A DNA stretch of 64,000 bases from Pandoraea vervacti (GTDB lineage: Bacteria > Pseudomonadota > Gammaproteobacteria > Burkholderiales > Burkholderiaceae). The notes under the pieces are model-generated. The model was not told the origin of the DNA and ran no database searches. It saw nothing but the letters and a program-made list of their open reading frames with translations. Each line of letters starts with the position of its first letter. Within the stretch, counting starts at the first letter, position 1. The translations under genes were made by a program, and so were the position numbers. Shown here one piece after another: positions 38,367 through 46,906 of the stretch. The DNA lies in assembly GCF_000934605.2 (NCBI RefSeq), contig NZ_CP010897.2, positions 1,674,001 to 1,738,000 of the forward strand. Direction: 5' to 3'.

Positions 38367-38410
38367 GCGTGATATCCACCGCGCGCGTCGTTTCCCCAGA
38401 CGCGCGCGAC

Positions 38411-41275
38411 TTAGCTCGCGCTCGCCTCCGTCGCATTGTGGGCGTGTCCGAGGAACGCCTCCTGCTGACGGTTGAAGTCCGAGTACTGACGCTGCCACTC
38501 CGACGGTTGCGCAACCGGCGTCACCTGCACGGCCGTCACCTTGTATTCGGGACAGTTCGTGGCCCAGTCCGAATTGTCGGTCGTGATCACGTTCGCCCCC
38601 GATTCGGGGAAGTGGAACGTGGTGTACACCACGCCCGGCTGCATGCGGTCGCTGATGAGCGCGCGCAGCACGGTCTCGCCCGCGCGGCTCTGGATGCCGA
38701 CCCAGTCGCCGTCCTTGATGCCACGTTCCTCGGCATCGTGCGCATGGAGTTCTAGCCGGTCTTCGCTGTGCCAGTGGTTGTTGTCCGTACGACGCGTCTG
38801 CGCCCCCACGTTGTATTGCGACAGGATCCGCCCGGTCGTGAGAATGAGCGGGAAGCGGCGCGTGACCTTTTCGTCCGTGGGGACGTACTGGGTGATGAGG
38901 AACTTGCCCTTGCCGCGCACGAATTCGTCGATGTGCATGACCGGGGTGCCTTGCGGCGCGTCGTCGTTACACGGCCACTGCACGCTGCCCAGGCGGTCGA
39001 GCTTCTCGTAGCTCACGCCGCGGAAGGTCGGCGTGAGGCGTGCAATCTCGTCCATGATTTCCGACGGGTGCGAGTAGTTCATCTCGTAACCCAGACGCTT
39101 GGCAAGCTGGATCGTCACTTCCCAGTCGGCATAACCGGCGCGCGGCGGCATGACCTGACGCACGCGCGAGATGCGACGCTCGGCGTTGGTAAAGGTGCCG
39201 TCCTTTTCGAGGAACGACGAGCCCGGCAGCAGCACGTGCGCGTATTTCGCCGTTTCATTCAGGAAGATGTCCTGCACCACGATGCATTCCATCTGCTCCA
39301 GCGCATGCGTGACGTGTTGCGTGTTCGGATCGGACTGGACGATGTCTTCGCCCTGGCAGTACAGACCCATGAAGGTGCCCGCGAGCGCCGCATCGAACAT
39401 GTTCGGAATACGCAGGCCCGGCTCGGGTTGCAGCTCGACGCCCCATTCGGCTTCGAACAATGCGCGCGCGCTGGCGTCCGACACGTGACGATAACCCGGC
39501 AGTTCGTGGGGGAAGGCCCCCATGTCGCACGAACCCTGCACGTTATTCTGACCGCGCAACGGGTTCACGCCCACGCCGTCGCGGCCCACGTTGCCGGTGG
39601 CCATGGCGAGGTTGGCGATACCGATCACCGTGGTCGAACCCTGGGCGTGCTCCGTGACGCCCAGCCCGTAGTAGATCGCGGCGTTGCCGCCCGTGGCGTA
39701 CAGCCGCGCCGCGCCGCGCACGAGGTGCGCCGGTACGCCAGTGTGCACTTCGGTCGCTTCGGGCGAGTTCTCGGCACGCGCGATGAAGTCACGCCATTGC
39801 TGGAAGGCACGGTCTTCGCAACGCTCGGCAATGAAGTCGTCCGCCATCAGGCCTTCGGTGACGATCACGTGCGCCAGCGCATTGATCATGGCGACGTTCG
39901 TGCCCGGACGCAGTTGCAGGTGATAGTCGGCATGGATGTGCGGGCTCTTCACCAGGTCGATGCGGCGCGGGTCGATCACGATCAGCTTCGCCCCCTGACG
40001 CAGACGCTTCTTCATGCGCGAGCCGAACACCGGATGACCGTCGGTCGGGTTCGCGCCCATCACGAGGATCACGTCCGAGTGCTCGACCGACTTGAATGTC
40101 TGCGTGCCGGCCGATTCGCCGAGCGTCGCCTTCAGGCCGTAGCCGGTCGGCGAGTGGCATACGCGGGCGCAGGTGTCCACGTTGTTGTTGCCGAATGCCG
40201 CGCGCACCAGCTTCTGCACGAGGTAGTCTTCCTCGTTGGTGCAACGCGACGACACCAGACCGCCGATGGAATCACGTCCGTACTTGGCCTGAATGCGCTT
40301 GAACTCCGAGGCGGCGTAATCGAGCGCTTCGTCCCACGACACTTCCTGCCACGGATCGGTAATCTTCTTGCGGATCTTTGGCGTCAGGATACGGTCCTTG
40401 TGCGTGGCGTATCCCCAGGCGAAGCGGCCCTTCACGCAGGCGTGGCCTTCGTTGGCCTGACCGTCCTTGTGCGGGACCATGCGCACGACTTCATTGCCTT
40501 TCATCTCCGCCTTGAACGAGCAGCCCACGCCGCAATAGGCGCAGGTGGTGATCTTGGCGTGCTCGGCCTGACCGAGATGGATGACCGACTTCTCTTGCAG
40601 CGTTGCGGTCGGGCAGGCGGCCACACAGGCGCCGCACGACACGCACTCCGAATCCATGAACGGCTGATCCTGGCCCGGCGAGACGCGGGCTTCGAAGCCT
40701 CGGCCCGAGATCGTCAGCGCGAACGTGCCCTGCGTTTCCTCGCAGGCGCGCACGCAGCGGTTGCAGACGATGCACTTCGAGGCGTCGTAGGTAAAGTACG
40801 GATTCGACTCGTCCTTCTCGCTGTCGAAGTGGTTGGCGCCGTCGAAGCCGTAACGCACTTCGCGCAGGCCTGTGACACCGGCCATGTCCTGCAATTCGCA
40901 GTCGCCGTTCGCCGCGCACGTCAGGCAGTCCAGCGGGTGGTCGGAGATGTACAGCTCCATCACGCCCTTGCGCAGTTCCTGCAGCTTCGGCGATTGCGTG
41001 CGGACCTTCATGCCGGGCTCGACCGGCGTGGTGCACGATGCCGGAAAGCCGCGACGGCCTTCGATTTCCACCAGACACAGGCGGCAAGAGCCGAACGGCT
41101 CCAGCGAGTCGGTCGCGCACAGCTTGGGCACGTTCACGCCGCCCTCGGAGGCCGCACGCATGATCGACGTGCCCGCAGGCACGGTGATCTGCTCGCCATC
41201 GATCTCCAGCGTGACTTCCTTGGTCGACTCGCGGCGCGGGGTGCCGTAGTCCTTTTCAAACATCGGGTCCATCAT
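38411..41275 (-). CDS. fdsA: NAD-dependent formate dehydrogenase, alpha (molybdenum) subunit
   Basis: 954 aa catalytic subunit oxidising formate to CO2. N-terminal [2Fe-2S] domain (FGSCRLCLVE), His/Cys cluster (DHPLDCLTCAANGDCELQD), two [4Fe-4S] clusters (CIVCNRCVRACEE; CVSCGACVAACP), then the molybdopterin part with its own cluster (CAYCGVGCSFKAE). The metal-ligand cysteine is expected to be Cys373 in TCARVCHSPTGYGL, so a molybdenum/tungsten cysteine enzyme and not selenocysteine. RBS AGGAGAG about 9 nt before ATG 41275. It is soluble and cytoplasmic and works with FdsB and FdsG. Confidence 0.96.
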   Translation of the reverse strand: MMDPMFEKDYGTPRRESTKEVTLEIDGEQITVPAGTSIMRAASEGGVNVPKLCATDSLEPFGSCRLCLVEIEGRRGFPASCTTPVEPGMKVRTQSPKLQELRKGVMELYISDHPLDCLTCAANGDCELQDMAGVTGLREVRYGFDGANHFDSEKDESNPYFTYDASKCIVCNRCVRACEETQGTFALTISGRGFEARVSPGQDQPFMDSECVSCGACVAACPTATLQEKSVIHLGQAEHAKITTCAYCGVGCSFKAEMKGNEVVRMVPHKDGQANEGHACVKGRFAWGYATHKDRILTPKIRKKITDPWQEVSWDEALDYAASEFKRIQAKYGRDSIGGLVSSRCTNEEDYLVQKLVRAAFGNNNVDTCARVCHSPTGYGLKATLGESAGTQTFKSVEHSDVILVMGANPTDGHPVFGSRMKKRLRQGAKLIVIDPRRIDLVKSPHIHADYHLQLRPGTNVAMINALAHVIVTEGLMADDFIAERCEDRAFQQWRDFIARAENSPEATEVHTGVPAHLVRGAARLYATGGNAAIYYGLGVTEHAQGSTTVIGIANLAMATGNVGRDGVGVNPLRGQNNVQGSCDMGAFPHELPGYRHVSDASARALFEAEWGVELQPEPGLRIPNMFDAALAGTFMGLYCQGEDIVQSDPNTQHVTHALEQMECIVVQDIFLNETAKYAHVLLPGSSFLEKDGTFTNAERRISRVRQVMPPRAGYADWEVTIQLAKRLGYEMNYSHPSEIMDEIARLTPTFRGVSYEKLDRLGSVQWPCNDDAPQGTPVMHIDEFVRGKGKFLITQYVPTDEKVTRRFPLILTTGRILSQYNVGAQTRRTDNNHWHSEDRLELHAHDAEERGIKDGDWVGIQSRAGETVLRALISDRMQPGVVYTTFHFPESGANVITTDNSDWATNCPEYKVTAVQVTPVAQPSEWQRQYSDFNRQQEAFLGHAHNATEASAS

Positions 41276-41288
41276 GATCGGGGCTCTC

Positions 41289-42875
41289 CTAGGCGGCCTT
41301 GGTCGGCAGATTCGACGGTTCGGCCGCGCCGAAGTCTTCGGGGAAATGATTCAGCGCAGACAGCACGGGGTAGGGCGTCATGCCGCCCATGGCGCACAGC
41401 GAGCCGTTGAGCATCGTGTCGCACAAGTCGCGCAGCAGCTTGATCTGCTTGGGACGGTCACGACCGTCGATGATCTTGTCCATGACTTCGACGCCGCGTG
41501 TCGAGCCGATGCGACACGGTGTGCACTTGCCGCACGATTCGATGGTGCAGAACTCCATCGCGTAGCGCGCAAGCCTGGCGAGATCGACGGTGTCGTCATG
41601 CGCCACGATGCCGCCGTGGCCGAGCACGGCCCAGAGCGCGGCAAAGGCTTCGTAGTCGAGCGGCGTGTCCCACTGCGATTCGGGCAGGTACGAACCCAGT
41701 GGGCCGCCGACCTGCACGGCGCGCAGTGGGCGACCGGTGATCGATCCGCCGCCGTAGTCGTACAGAATTTCGCGCAGCGTGACACCGAAGGCTTTCTCGA
41801 TGAGGCCGCCGTGCTTGATGTTGCCCGCGAGCTGGATGGGCAGGGTGCCTCGCGAGCGCCCCATGCCGAAATGCTTGTAGAACTCGGCGCCGCGATCCAT
41901 GATGATCGGCACCGAGGCGAGCGAGATCACGTTGTTGATGACCGTCGGCAGGCCAAAGAGACCTTCGATGGCGGGCAGCGGCGGCTTGGCGCGCACCACG
42001 CCGCGCTTGCCTTCGAGGCTCTCGAGCAGCGCCGTTTCTTCGCCGCAGACGTAAGCGCCGGCCGCCTTGCGCACTTCCAGGTGGAAGGTCTGGCCCGAGC
42101 CTAGAATGTTCTCTCCCAGGTAGCCCGCCTTGTTGGCGTTCGCGATCGCTTCGTTCAGCACGTCAATGGAATGCGGATATTCGCTGCGCACATAGATGTA
42201 GCCGCGCGTCGCGCCCACGGCGATACCGGCAATCGTCATGCCTTCGACCAGCACGAGCGGGTCGCCTTCCATCAGCATGCGGTCCGCGAACGTGCCCGAA
42301 TCGCCTTCGTCCGCGTTGCACACGATGTACTTTTGCGCGGCGGGCGTGTTCAGCACGGTCTTCCATTTGATGCCGGTCGGGAATGCCGCACCGCCGCGAC
42401 CGCGCAGGCCGGATTCCGTGACTTGCGCCACGATGGCTGCGCCGTCGAGCGCGAGGGCGTTGCGCAGGCCGCGATATCCGTCATGCGCGACATAGTCGTC
42501 GACCGAGACGGGGTCGGTGACGCCTACACGGGCGAACGTCAGACGTTCCTGGTTCTTGAAGTATGGAATCTCTTCGGTCAGGCCGAGGGCCAGCGGATGG
42601 TCGCCGCCACCGGTCACGTTCGCGTCGAACAGGCTTGCGACGTCGTCGACATCGACGGGGCCATAAGCGACGCGACCTGCGGGTGTCACGACTTCAAGCA
42701 ACGGTTCGAGCCACAGCATGCCGCGCGTGCCGTTGCGGATCAGCTCGATATCGATACCGCGCTGGGCCGCTTGCGCAACGATGGCTTGCGCGACCTCGTC
42801 GGCGCCCAGGGCGAGCGCGGCGGAGTCGCGGGGAAGGTAGAGGCGCACCTTGCTGGGCGTGGCGGACTGGCTCAT
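41289..42875 (-). CDS. fdsB: Formate dehydrogenase beta subunit (NAD and FMN binding)
   Basis: 528 aa NuoF-like subunit handing electrons to NAD+. FMN/NADH site RGRGGAAFPTGIKWK and GAYVCGEETALLESLEGKRG; [4Fe-4S] ligands ESCGKCTPCRIGSTRG. A thioredoxin-like N-terminal part precedes these (residues 1-100), making this the fused form usual for Fds. ATG 42875 overlaps the fdsG stop (ATGA), so the genes are coupled. Confidence 0.95.
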   Translation of the reverse strand: MSQSATPSKVRLYLPRDSAALALGADEVAQAIVAQAAQRGIDIELIRNGTRGMLWLEPLLEVVTPAGRVAYGPVDVDDVASLFDANVTGGGDHPLALGLTEEIPYFKNQERLTFARVGVTDPVSVDDYVAHDGYRGLRNALALDGAAIVAQVTESGLRGRGGAAFPTGIKWKTVLNTPAAQKYIVCNADEGDSGTFADRMLMEGDPLVLVEGMTIAGIAVGATRGYIYVRSEYPHSIDVLNEAIANANKAGYLGENILGSGQTFHLEVRKAAGAYVCGEETALLESLEGKRGVVRAKPPLPAIEGLFGLPTVINNVISLASVPIIMDRGAEFYKHFGMGRSRGTLPIQLAGNIKHGGLIEKAFGVTLREILYDYGGGSITGRPLRAVQVGGPLGSYLPESQWDTPLDYEAFAALWAVLGHGGIVAHDDTVDLARLARYAMEFCTIESCGKCTPCRIGSTRGVEVMDKIIDGRDRPKQIKLLRDLCDTMLNGSLCAMGGMTPYPVLSALNHFPEDFGAAEPSNLPTKAA

Positions 42876-43339
42876 ACGGCATCCTTGGCGCGGGCGACCA
42901 GACGGTCGAATTTCTCGGGGGTGACGCGCGCGTGCAGCTTGTCGTCGATCGTGATGGCGGGCGAGGTGGCGCACTGACCGAGGCAATACACCGGTTCGAG
43001 TGCGACATCGCCGCTGTGGCCGTGCATCGTGCAACTCAACACACGTTCGGCGTGCGCGACGAGCGCATCGGCGCCCATGCTCTGGCACGCTTCGGCGCGA
43101 CAGATCTGGACGACGTGCCGCGGCGGCGGGCTGGTGCGGAAGTGGTGGTAGAACGTGATCACGCCATGGACTTCGGCGCGAGACAGATTGAGGGCATTGG
43201 CAATGACGGATACGGCATCCGGGGGAACGTAGCCGAAAGCGTCCTGAACGTCATGAAGGATTGGCAGAAGGGGGCCTTCCTGTGTGGCATGACTGTCCAG
43301 AATCGCTTGCACCGTCGCGATGGAAAAAGCCTCGCGCAT
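42872..43339 (-). CDS. fdsG: Formate dehydrogenase gamma subunit
   Basis: 155 aa NuoE-like [2Fe-2S] subunit; the four ligands are in CRAEAC and CLGQC. First gene of fdsGBAD. AGGAG 9 nt before ATG 43339. Its upstream region carries an operator-like motif shared with the other oxalate genes at 43582-43594. Confidence 0.94.
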   Translation of the reverse strand: MREAFSIATVQAILDSHATQEGPLLPILHDVQDAFGYVPPDAVSVIANALNLSRAEVHGVITFYHHFRTSPPPRHVVQICRAEACQSMGADALVAHAERVLSCTMHGHSGDVALEPVYCLGQCATSPAITIDDKLHARVTPEKFDRLVARAKDAV

Positions 43340-43575
43340 GGCTGTTGTCTCCTGTGTGGCCCGCCGTGGGGAACGGCACGCCTGAGGGTGGTGATATGTT
43401 CTTGTCCTGCCCCGGGGCGAGAGACCCATTGGTCACATACGGAGACGCTGCTCGGGTCTAGCGATCAGCGCGGCGCCGTATGAGCGTGCGGCACATAGCC
43501 CCCACCATATGCCGCACGGGGTCGGTCTCTCGCCCGTTGCTTACTTCGTCAACCTTCGGTCAGTATGTGAAACAC

Positions 43576-43600
43576 GATATATCATATACGGTATACGTGC
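43576..43600 (-). promoter_or_regulatory. Operator-like site A, upstream of fdsG
   Basis: On the minus strand ATACCGTATATGA (43594-43582) flanked by GATATATC, 240 bp before fdsG. It fits the consensus ATAYCGTATATSA seen at four other oxalate-cluster promoters. Confidence 0.65.
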
Positions 43601-43641
43601 AATAGCGTGACAAGCGGTTTCGCGGGATCGTTTACCCCAAT

Positions 43642-43659
43642 TCGGAACGCCGGTTCCGA
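43642..43659. promoter_or_regulatory. Inverted repeat TCGGAAC-4-GTTCCGA
   Basis: Perfect 7-bp arms with a 4-nt centre, 50 bp from site A. Either a second fds operator or part of the IS-adjacent target. Confidence 0.35.
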
Positions 43660-43735
43660 TGAGGCGGGAGAGGGCAGGCGAGTGAGGTGCAACACGGAGG
43701 GCGCCGGAAGGCGGAGGGTGCCCCTATGTAGTTCG

Positions 43736-44941
43736 TCAAGCACTGGGGTCCGTTTTGGGTTGATAAAAAGTGCCGTCGCGTAGCATGGCAAAAAGGACGT
43801 CGCAGCGCCGGCGAGCCAGCGCGATAAGTGCCTGGTTGTGGCGCTTGCCCTGCTGGATTTTTCGACTGTAGTAAGCCCTTGAGATCGGGTCTCGCAAAGC
43901 CGCAAAGGCCGAGAGAAACAGGGCGCGTTTGAGTACCTTATTGCCACGTCGAGAGGGGTGTTCGCCGCGAATCGAGGCGCCAGAGCGCCGGGTCACCGGC
44001 GCTAGGCCGGCATAGGCCGCCAGGTGGGCGGCCGAGGCAAAGGCCTTGTGCGCCACCTCGGTCAGGAGTCGCGCTGCGGTCCTGAGCCCGACTCCGGGCA
44101 TGCTGCTCAGGACCGGCCAAAGAGGGTTGCTTTGCACCAGGCGCTCGACCTCGGCGGCGATCTCGTCGCGTTGCTTGCGTAGGGCGGCCAGTTGCTGGGC
44201 CAGACGCGGCATGACCAGCGTGGCGGCATGAGTACCCGGCACGACTACGGTTTGTTCGGTAAGCGCCTGCGCGATGTCGGCGGCCAAGCTCTTGCCAATG
44301 CGTGGTGCGAGCTTGATCAGGCGATTCGCCAGCGTTTTTTGGCCCGCGGCCGCCAGTGCTGCGGGTGAGGGGTAGCGCTCAAGCAGATCGAGCACGGCGG
44401 GATGATCCAGGCGAGGTCCGAGCACGCGCTCAAGCGCGGGATGAATCTGCGTGAGCAGGCCGCGAATGCGGTTGCTGGTTTGGTTGGCTTGGGCGGCCAG
44501 GTCGTCGTCGAAGCCACACAGCATAGTGAGCTCGGCGAGCGGCTCATCGGCCAGACGCAATGAGCGCAGCGTATGCGGCATGGTGCGTGCGGCATCTGCG
44601 ATGACGGCGGCGTCGCGCGCGTCGGTCTTGGCTTCGCCTGCGTGCAGGTCGGCGATGCGACGCATAGCCAGACCTGGCAAGTAGGCGACTAGCGTACCGG
44701 CGTCGCGGGCTACGGCCAGCGGCAGTGCGCCGATGGTAGCCGGCTGATCGACGACGAACAGGAGCTGGCCGTGGGCTTTCAACTCATCGATGAGGGCGCG
44801 CAGTTGGGTCTCATCGTTAGGCAGGGCCTTGTTGTAGAGGCGACGGCCGTTGCGATCGAGAGCGACGGCATGGTGGTGGCCTTTGCCGACGTCGACGCCG
44901 ATGAAGACATCGACGGCGTCATGAAGTGGAAAGTTATGCAT
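43736..44941 (-). CDS. IS110-family transposase
   Basis: 401 aa. N-terminal DEDD/RuvC-like domain beginning VDVFIGVDVGKGHHHAVALD with further acids in EAKTDARDAAVIADAA; C-terminal Transposase_20 domain with SSMPGVGLRTAARLLTEV and AHLAAYAGLAPVTRRSGAS, the latter holding the expected serine nucleophile. Appears full length and without frameshift, so likely active. Reads in the same direction as fds, ending 397 bp before fdsG. ATG 44941 is chosen as the first start consistent with family N-termini. Confidence 0.93.
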   Translation of the reverse strand: MHNFPLHDAVDVFIGVDVGKGHHHAVALDRNGRRLYNKALPNDETQLRALIDELKAHGQLLFVVDQPATIGALPLAVARDAGTLVAYLPGLAMRRIADLHAGEAKTDARDAAVIADAARTMPHTLRSLRLADEPLAELTMLCGFDDDLAAQANQTSNRIRGLLTQIHPALERVLGPRLDHPAVLDLLERYPSPAALAAAGQKTLANRLIKLAPRIGKSLAADIAQALTEQTVVVPGTHAATLVMPRLAQQLAALRKQRDEIAAEVERLVQSNPLWPVLSSMPGVGLRTAARLLTEVAHKAFASAAHLAAYAGLAPVTRRSGASIRGEHPSRRGNKVLKRALFLSAFAALRDPISRAYYSRKIQQGKRHNQALIALARRRCDVLFAMLRDGTFYQPKTDPSA

Positions 44942-45210
44942 TGCAGTTGGCACAAAAAGTGAATTGGCCTGCAAGAACCCTGGTGGCAAGTCTCGGCATC
45001 CACGTTACGGACGGCGTCGGAATATCCGTGCCAAACCCCTATCAGCGATCACCAGCCACCCACCAGACCCGGTGACAACACCCCCCGGATCATGGTTACG
45101 ACTGGGGGCGGGAATCATGCCGGGCCTGGCTGGCCAAAACCTCGATTATCGAGGTGCGAACATAGTAACGGGGGCGGGCGGAAGGCCCGCAGAGCGGGGG
45201 GGCGACCCGC
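44942..45210 (-). ncRNA. Probable IS110 bridge/seek RNA locus
   Basis: The non-coding region upstream of the transposase is where IS110-group elements encode the structured guide RNA that pairs with target and donor DNA (established 2024 for IS110 elements such as IS621). Here it contains hairpins, e.g. CCTCGAT/ATCGAGG near 45139-45153 and GCGGGC/GCCCGC near 45177-45190. I cannot draw the loops or target sequence without homologues. Confidence 0.4.
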
Positions 45211-45232
45211 GACGAGCAGAGCGAGAGGCCAG

Positions 45233-45270
45233 AAAAAAGCCAGTGGCATTTCCATGTCACTGGCTTTTTT
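45233..45270. terminator. Bidirectional terminator after gntR
   Basis: A6 then GCCAGTGGCAT, loop, ATGTCACTGGC, then T6: symmetrical stem with one mismatch, able to stop transcription from either side. It ends the gntR transcript and shields the IS from the other side. Confidence 0.9.
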
Positions 45271-45323
45271 CGTCGACGCGTGCACCACGCGCCTTGCAGA
45301 CGTCGATTGCTTCGGTCGATCGC

Positions 45324-46037
45324 TTATTCGAGGAAGTCGCAGTGTTCTTCGACGAACGCGGCCAGACCCAGCGTGTGGTCGCGCGCAAGTTTTTCGGCGA
45401 GCTCCGTGTCGCGCTTCTCCAATGCGGTAATGATCTTCAGATGATCGACGATGGAGCGTGCTGCCCGGTCGTTCTGAGCGATCGTCACCTTGCGAATGGC
45501 GCGAACGTGAATGAACAGGTTCTTGATCGTATTGGCAATCGCCTGCGAGCCGCCGAGATTGATCAATGCCTGATGGAAGTCGATGTTCGCGTCGGAATAC
45601 TCTTCAATATGATCCGTCGGCGGGGCATTGACGAACTCGTCGAACAAGTGACGCAGCTTGGCGATCTCTTCGTCGCTCGCGTTTTGCGTCGCCAGGCGCG
45701 CGGACATGCCCTCCAGGGCTGCCCACATCTGAATCATTTCGACGATTTCACGCTTGGTCTTGCGGATGATGAAGATGCCGCGGCGCGGCACCGTACGCAA
45801 AAAGCCTTCCTGTTCCAGCAAGGTCATGGCTTCGCGAATCGGCGTGCGCGAAACGCCAAGCACCTGGATGAGCTGACGCTCGTCCAGGCGAATCTCTTCC
45901 TTCTGGTTATAGATATCGGCATCGGCGATGGCTTTTTTCAGCAGCGCATACGCCTGATTACGAAAACTCGTAGTGGTGTCGATCGGCTCCAGTGCGAGTG
46001 GGGTCACGCGCACCGGAGTTGGGGTGATCAGGGACAT
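45324..46037 (-). CDS. GntR/FadR-family (FCD) transcriptional regulator
   Basis: 237 aa. Winged helix-turn-helix at about residues 25-90 (LDERQLIQVLGVSRTPIREA, MTLLEQEGFLRTVPRRG) and an all-helical FCD ligand domain at about 95-225 with the metal-site pattern DFHQAL, VDHLKIITAL and EEH. FCD regulators usually sense small organic acids, so oxalate, formate or a CoA ester is a plausible ligand. It lies 29 bp after the small membrane-protein gene, apparently in one operon whose upstream region carries operator-like site E. Best candidate for control of the oxalate regulon. Confidence 0.9.
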   Translation of the reverse strand: MSLITPTPVRVTPLALEPIDTTTSFRNQAYALLKKAIADADIYNQKEEIRLDERQLIQVLGVSRTPIREAMTLLEQEGFLRTVPRRGIFIIRKTKREIVEMIQMWAALEGMSARLATQNASDEEIAKLRHLFDEFVNAPPTDHIEEYSDANIDFHQALINLGGSQAIANTIKNLFIHVRAIRKVTIAQNDRAARSIVDHLKIITALEKRDTELAEKLARDHTLGLAAFVEEHCDFLE

Positions 46038-46066
46038 GCAATAGTCTCCTAGGTATTACGGCCCCT

Positions 46067-46285
46067 TCAGAGGCGCAATGCTTGCTGCCCCACGAGAGTT
46101 GCCGGCTTCGAGACGAGTTTACCCGATTCATTTGCCTGCGTGGTTTCCGCCAGATAAGCGAAGCGGCCATTCGATTCGGCCTTTTCGAGCATTTTGGCGG
46201 GCAGGGCGACGAACAGATGAACCATCGCAACACCGGCGGCGAGGGCGGAAGCCAGGGCAAGCAGAGTAAGGGCAGCGACTAACAT
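46067..46285 (-). CDS. Small single-helix membrane protein
   Basis: 72 aa. One strong N-terminal helix (LVAALTLLALASALAAGVAM, then VHLFVALPA) with no cleavage site, followed by a polar 40-residue tail. Family not recognised. TGGAGTGTCACC precedes ATG 46285. Placed first in the gntR operon, it may assist transport or sensing; that is speculation. Confidence 0.65.
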   Translation of the reverse strand: MLVAALTLLALASALAAGVAMVHLFVALPAKMLEKAESNGRFAYLAETTQANESGKLVSKPATLVGQQALRL

Positions 46286-46380
46286 GGTGACACTCCAGAT
46301 AAAAGTTGACGGGTCGTGTTGTGGGGGAGAACTTGCTTTGCATTGTATGTCGCGCCGCAACAAGTCTCAAGATATACCAC

Positions 46381-46393
46381 ATACCGAATATCA
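46381..46393. promoter_or_regulatory. Operator-like site E, upstream of small ORF-gntR
   Basis: ATACCGAATATCA, one mismatch to the shared ATAYCGTATATSA, 96 bp upstream of the 72-aa gene; implies autoregulation of gntR. Confidence 0.5.
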
Positions 46394-46774
46394 AAATTTA
46401 TCGTTTTTCGGGACGTTCTTCAGGTCACACTGCGCTTACCCGGCTCGGATTTGTCTCTTTTTCCGATACTGTTCATGACGACGATGATGGCGATGCACCT
46501 CCTCGGATGTCCGTGCAGCTTGCAATGGTGCGGATTTCGGGACGCGGATGACGCGCGCGATTTTCAGTGTTTCTTGTCAGGCGCTTCGGTGGCGCAAATG
46601 CACGTTATTGCGTTGCCGCGAAACCACAGCTGGTTTTTCCGGCACCCCCGGCGCAACGTACAGGGATGCGGTAAAAAATCGGCCGCGACCGGAAGGCCGG
46701 TGGCGGCACGACAAGCCAATTCGGGAGCAGCCGCTGACGCTATCGACACGGCCATGTCGACCTCGCTGCACGGC

Positions 46775-46790
46775 CCTCTATATATAGAGG
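46775..46790. promoter_or_regulatory. 16-bp perfect palindrome
   Basis: CCTCTATATATAGAGG, perfectly self-complementary, about 115 bp past the end of the reductase gene. No T tract follows on either strand, so not a standard terminator. Confidence 0.4.
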
Positions 46791-46906
46791 ACCGAGAGGT
46801 TGGCGCCGAGACGCGATGTTTCGCGCCTCGGGTATACCTCGTGTTCGCGCTGTCTCCGGGAAACAACGCCGACGTCGACCCATGCCGGACAGTTCGACGA
46901 CGCCGG

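Larger units (their letters stand above)
43340..43735. other. fds promoter region up to the IS110 transposase
   Basis: 396 bp. Contains operator-like site A (43576-43600), a second inverted repeat at 43642-43659 and the left end of the IS110 element somewhere after about 43660. Confidence 0.6.
43700..45215 (-). mobile_element. IS110-family insertion sequence (approximate limits)
   Basis: One intact transposase with non-coding flanks, between the fds promoter and the gntR terminator. IS110 elements lack clear terminal inverted repeats, so ends are not visible and the limits are estimates; the outer bounds are site A on the left and the terminator at 45233 on the right. A shared CCCCTAT at 43721 and 45036 may or may not mark the junctions. 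Confidence 0.7.
46286..46906. other. Intergenic region between gntR operon and panE-like gene
   Basis: 621 bp. Holds site E at 46381-46393 in a less GC-rich promoter stretch (46340-46480) and a 16-bp palindrome at 46775-46790. No gene seen; the long plus-strand frame here is antisense to the reductase gene. Confidence 0.55.

Noticed and set aside
38768..41410. 880-codon plus-strand open frame
   Set aside because: Exact antisense of fdsA, whose metal-cluster motifs are unmistakable; His/Arg/Val-rich composition typical of antisense reading in GC-rich DNA.
44964..46052. Plus-strand open frame over the gntR gene
   Set aside because: Antisense to a well-formed FCD regulator and includes the terminator at 45233.
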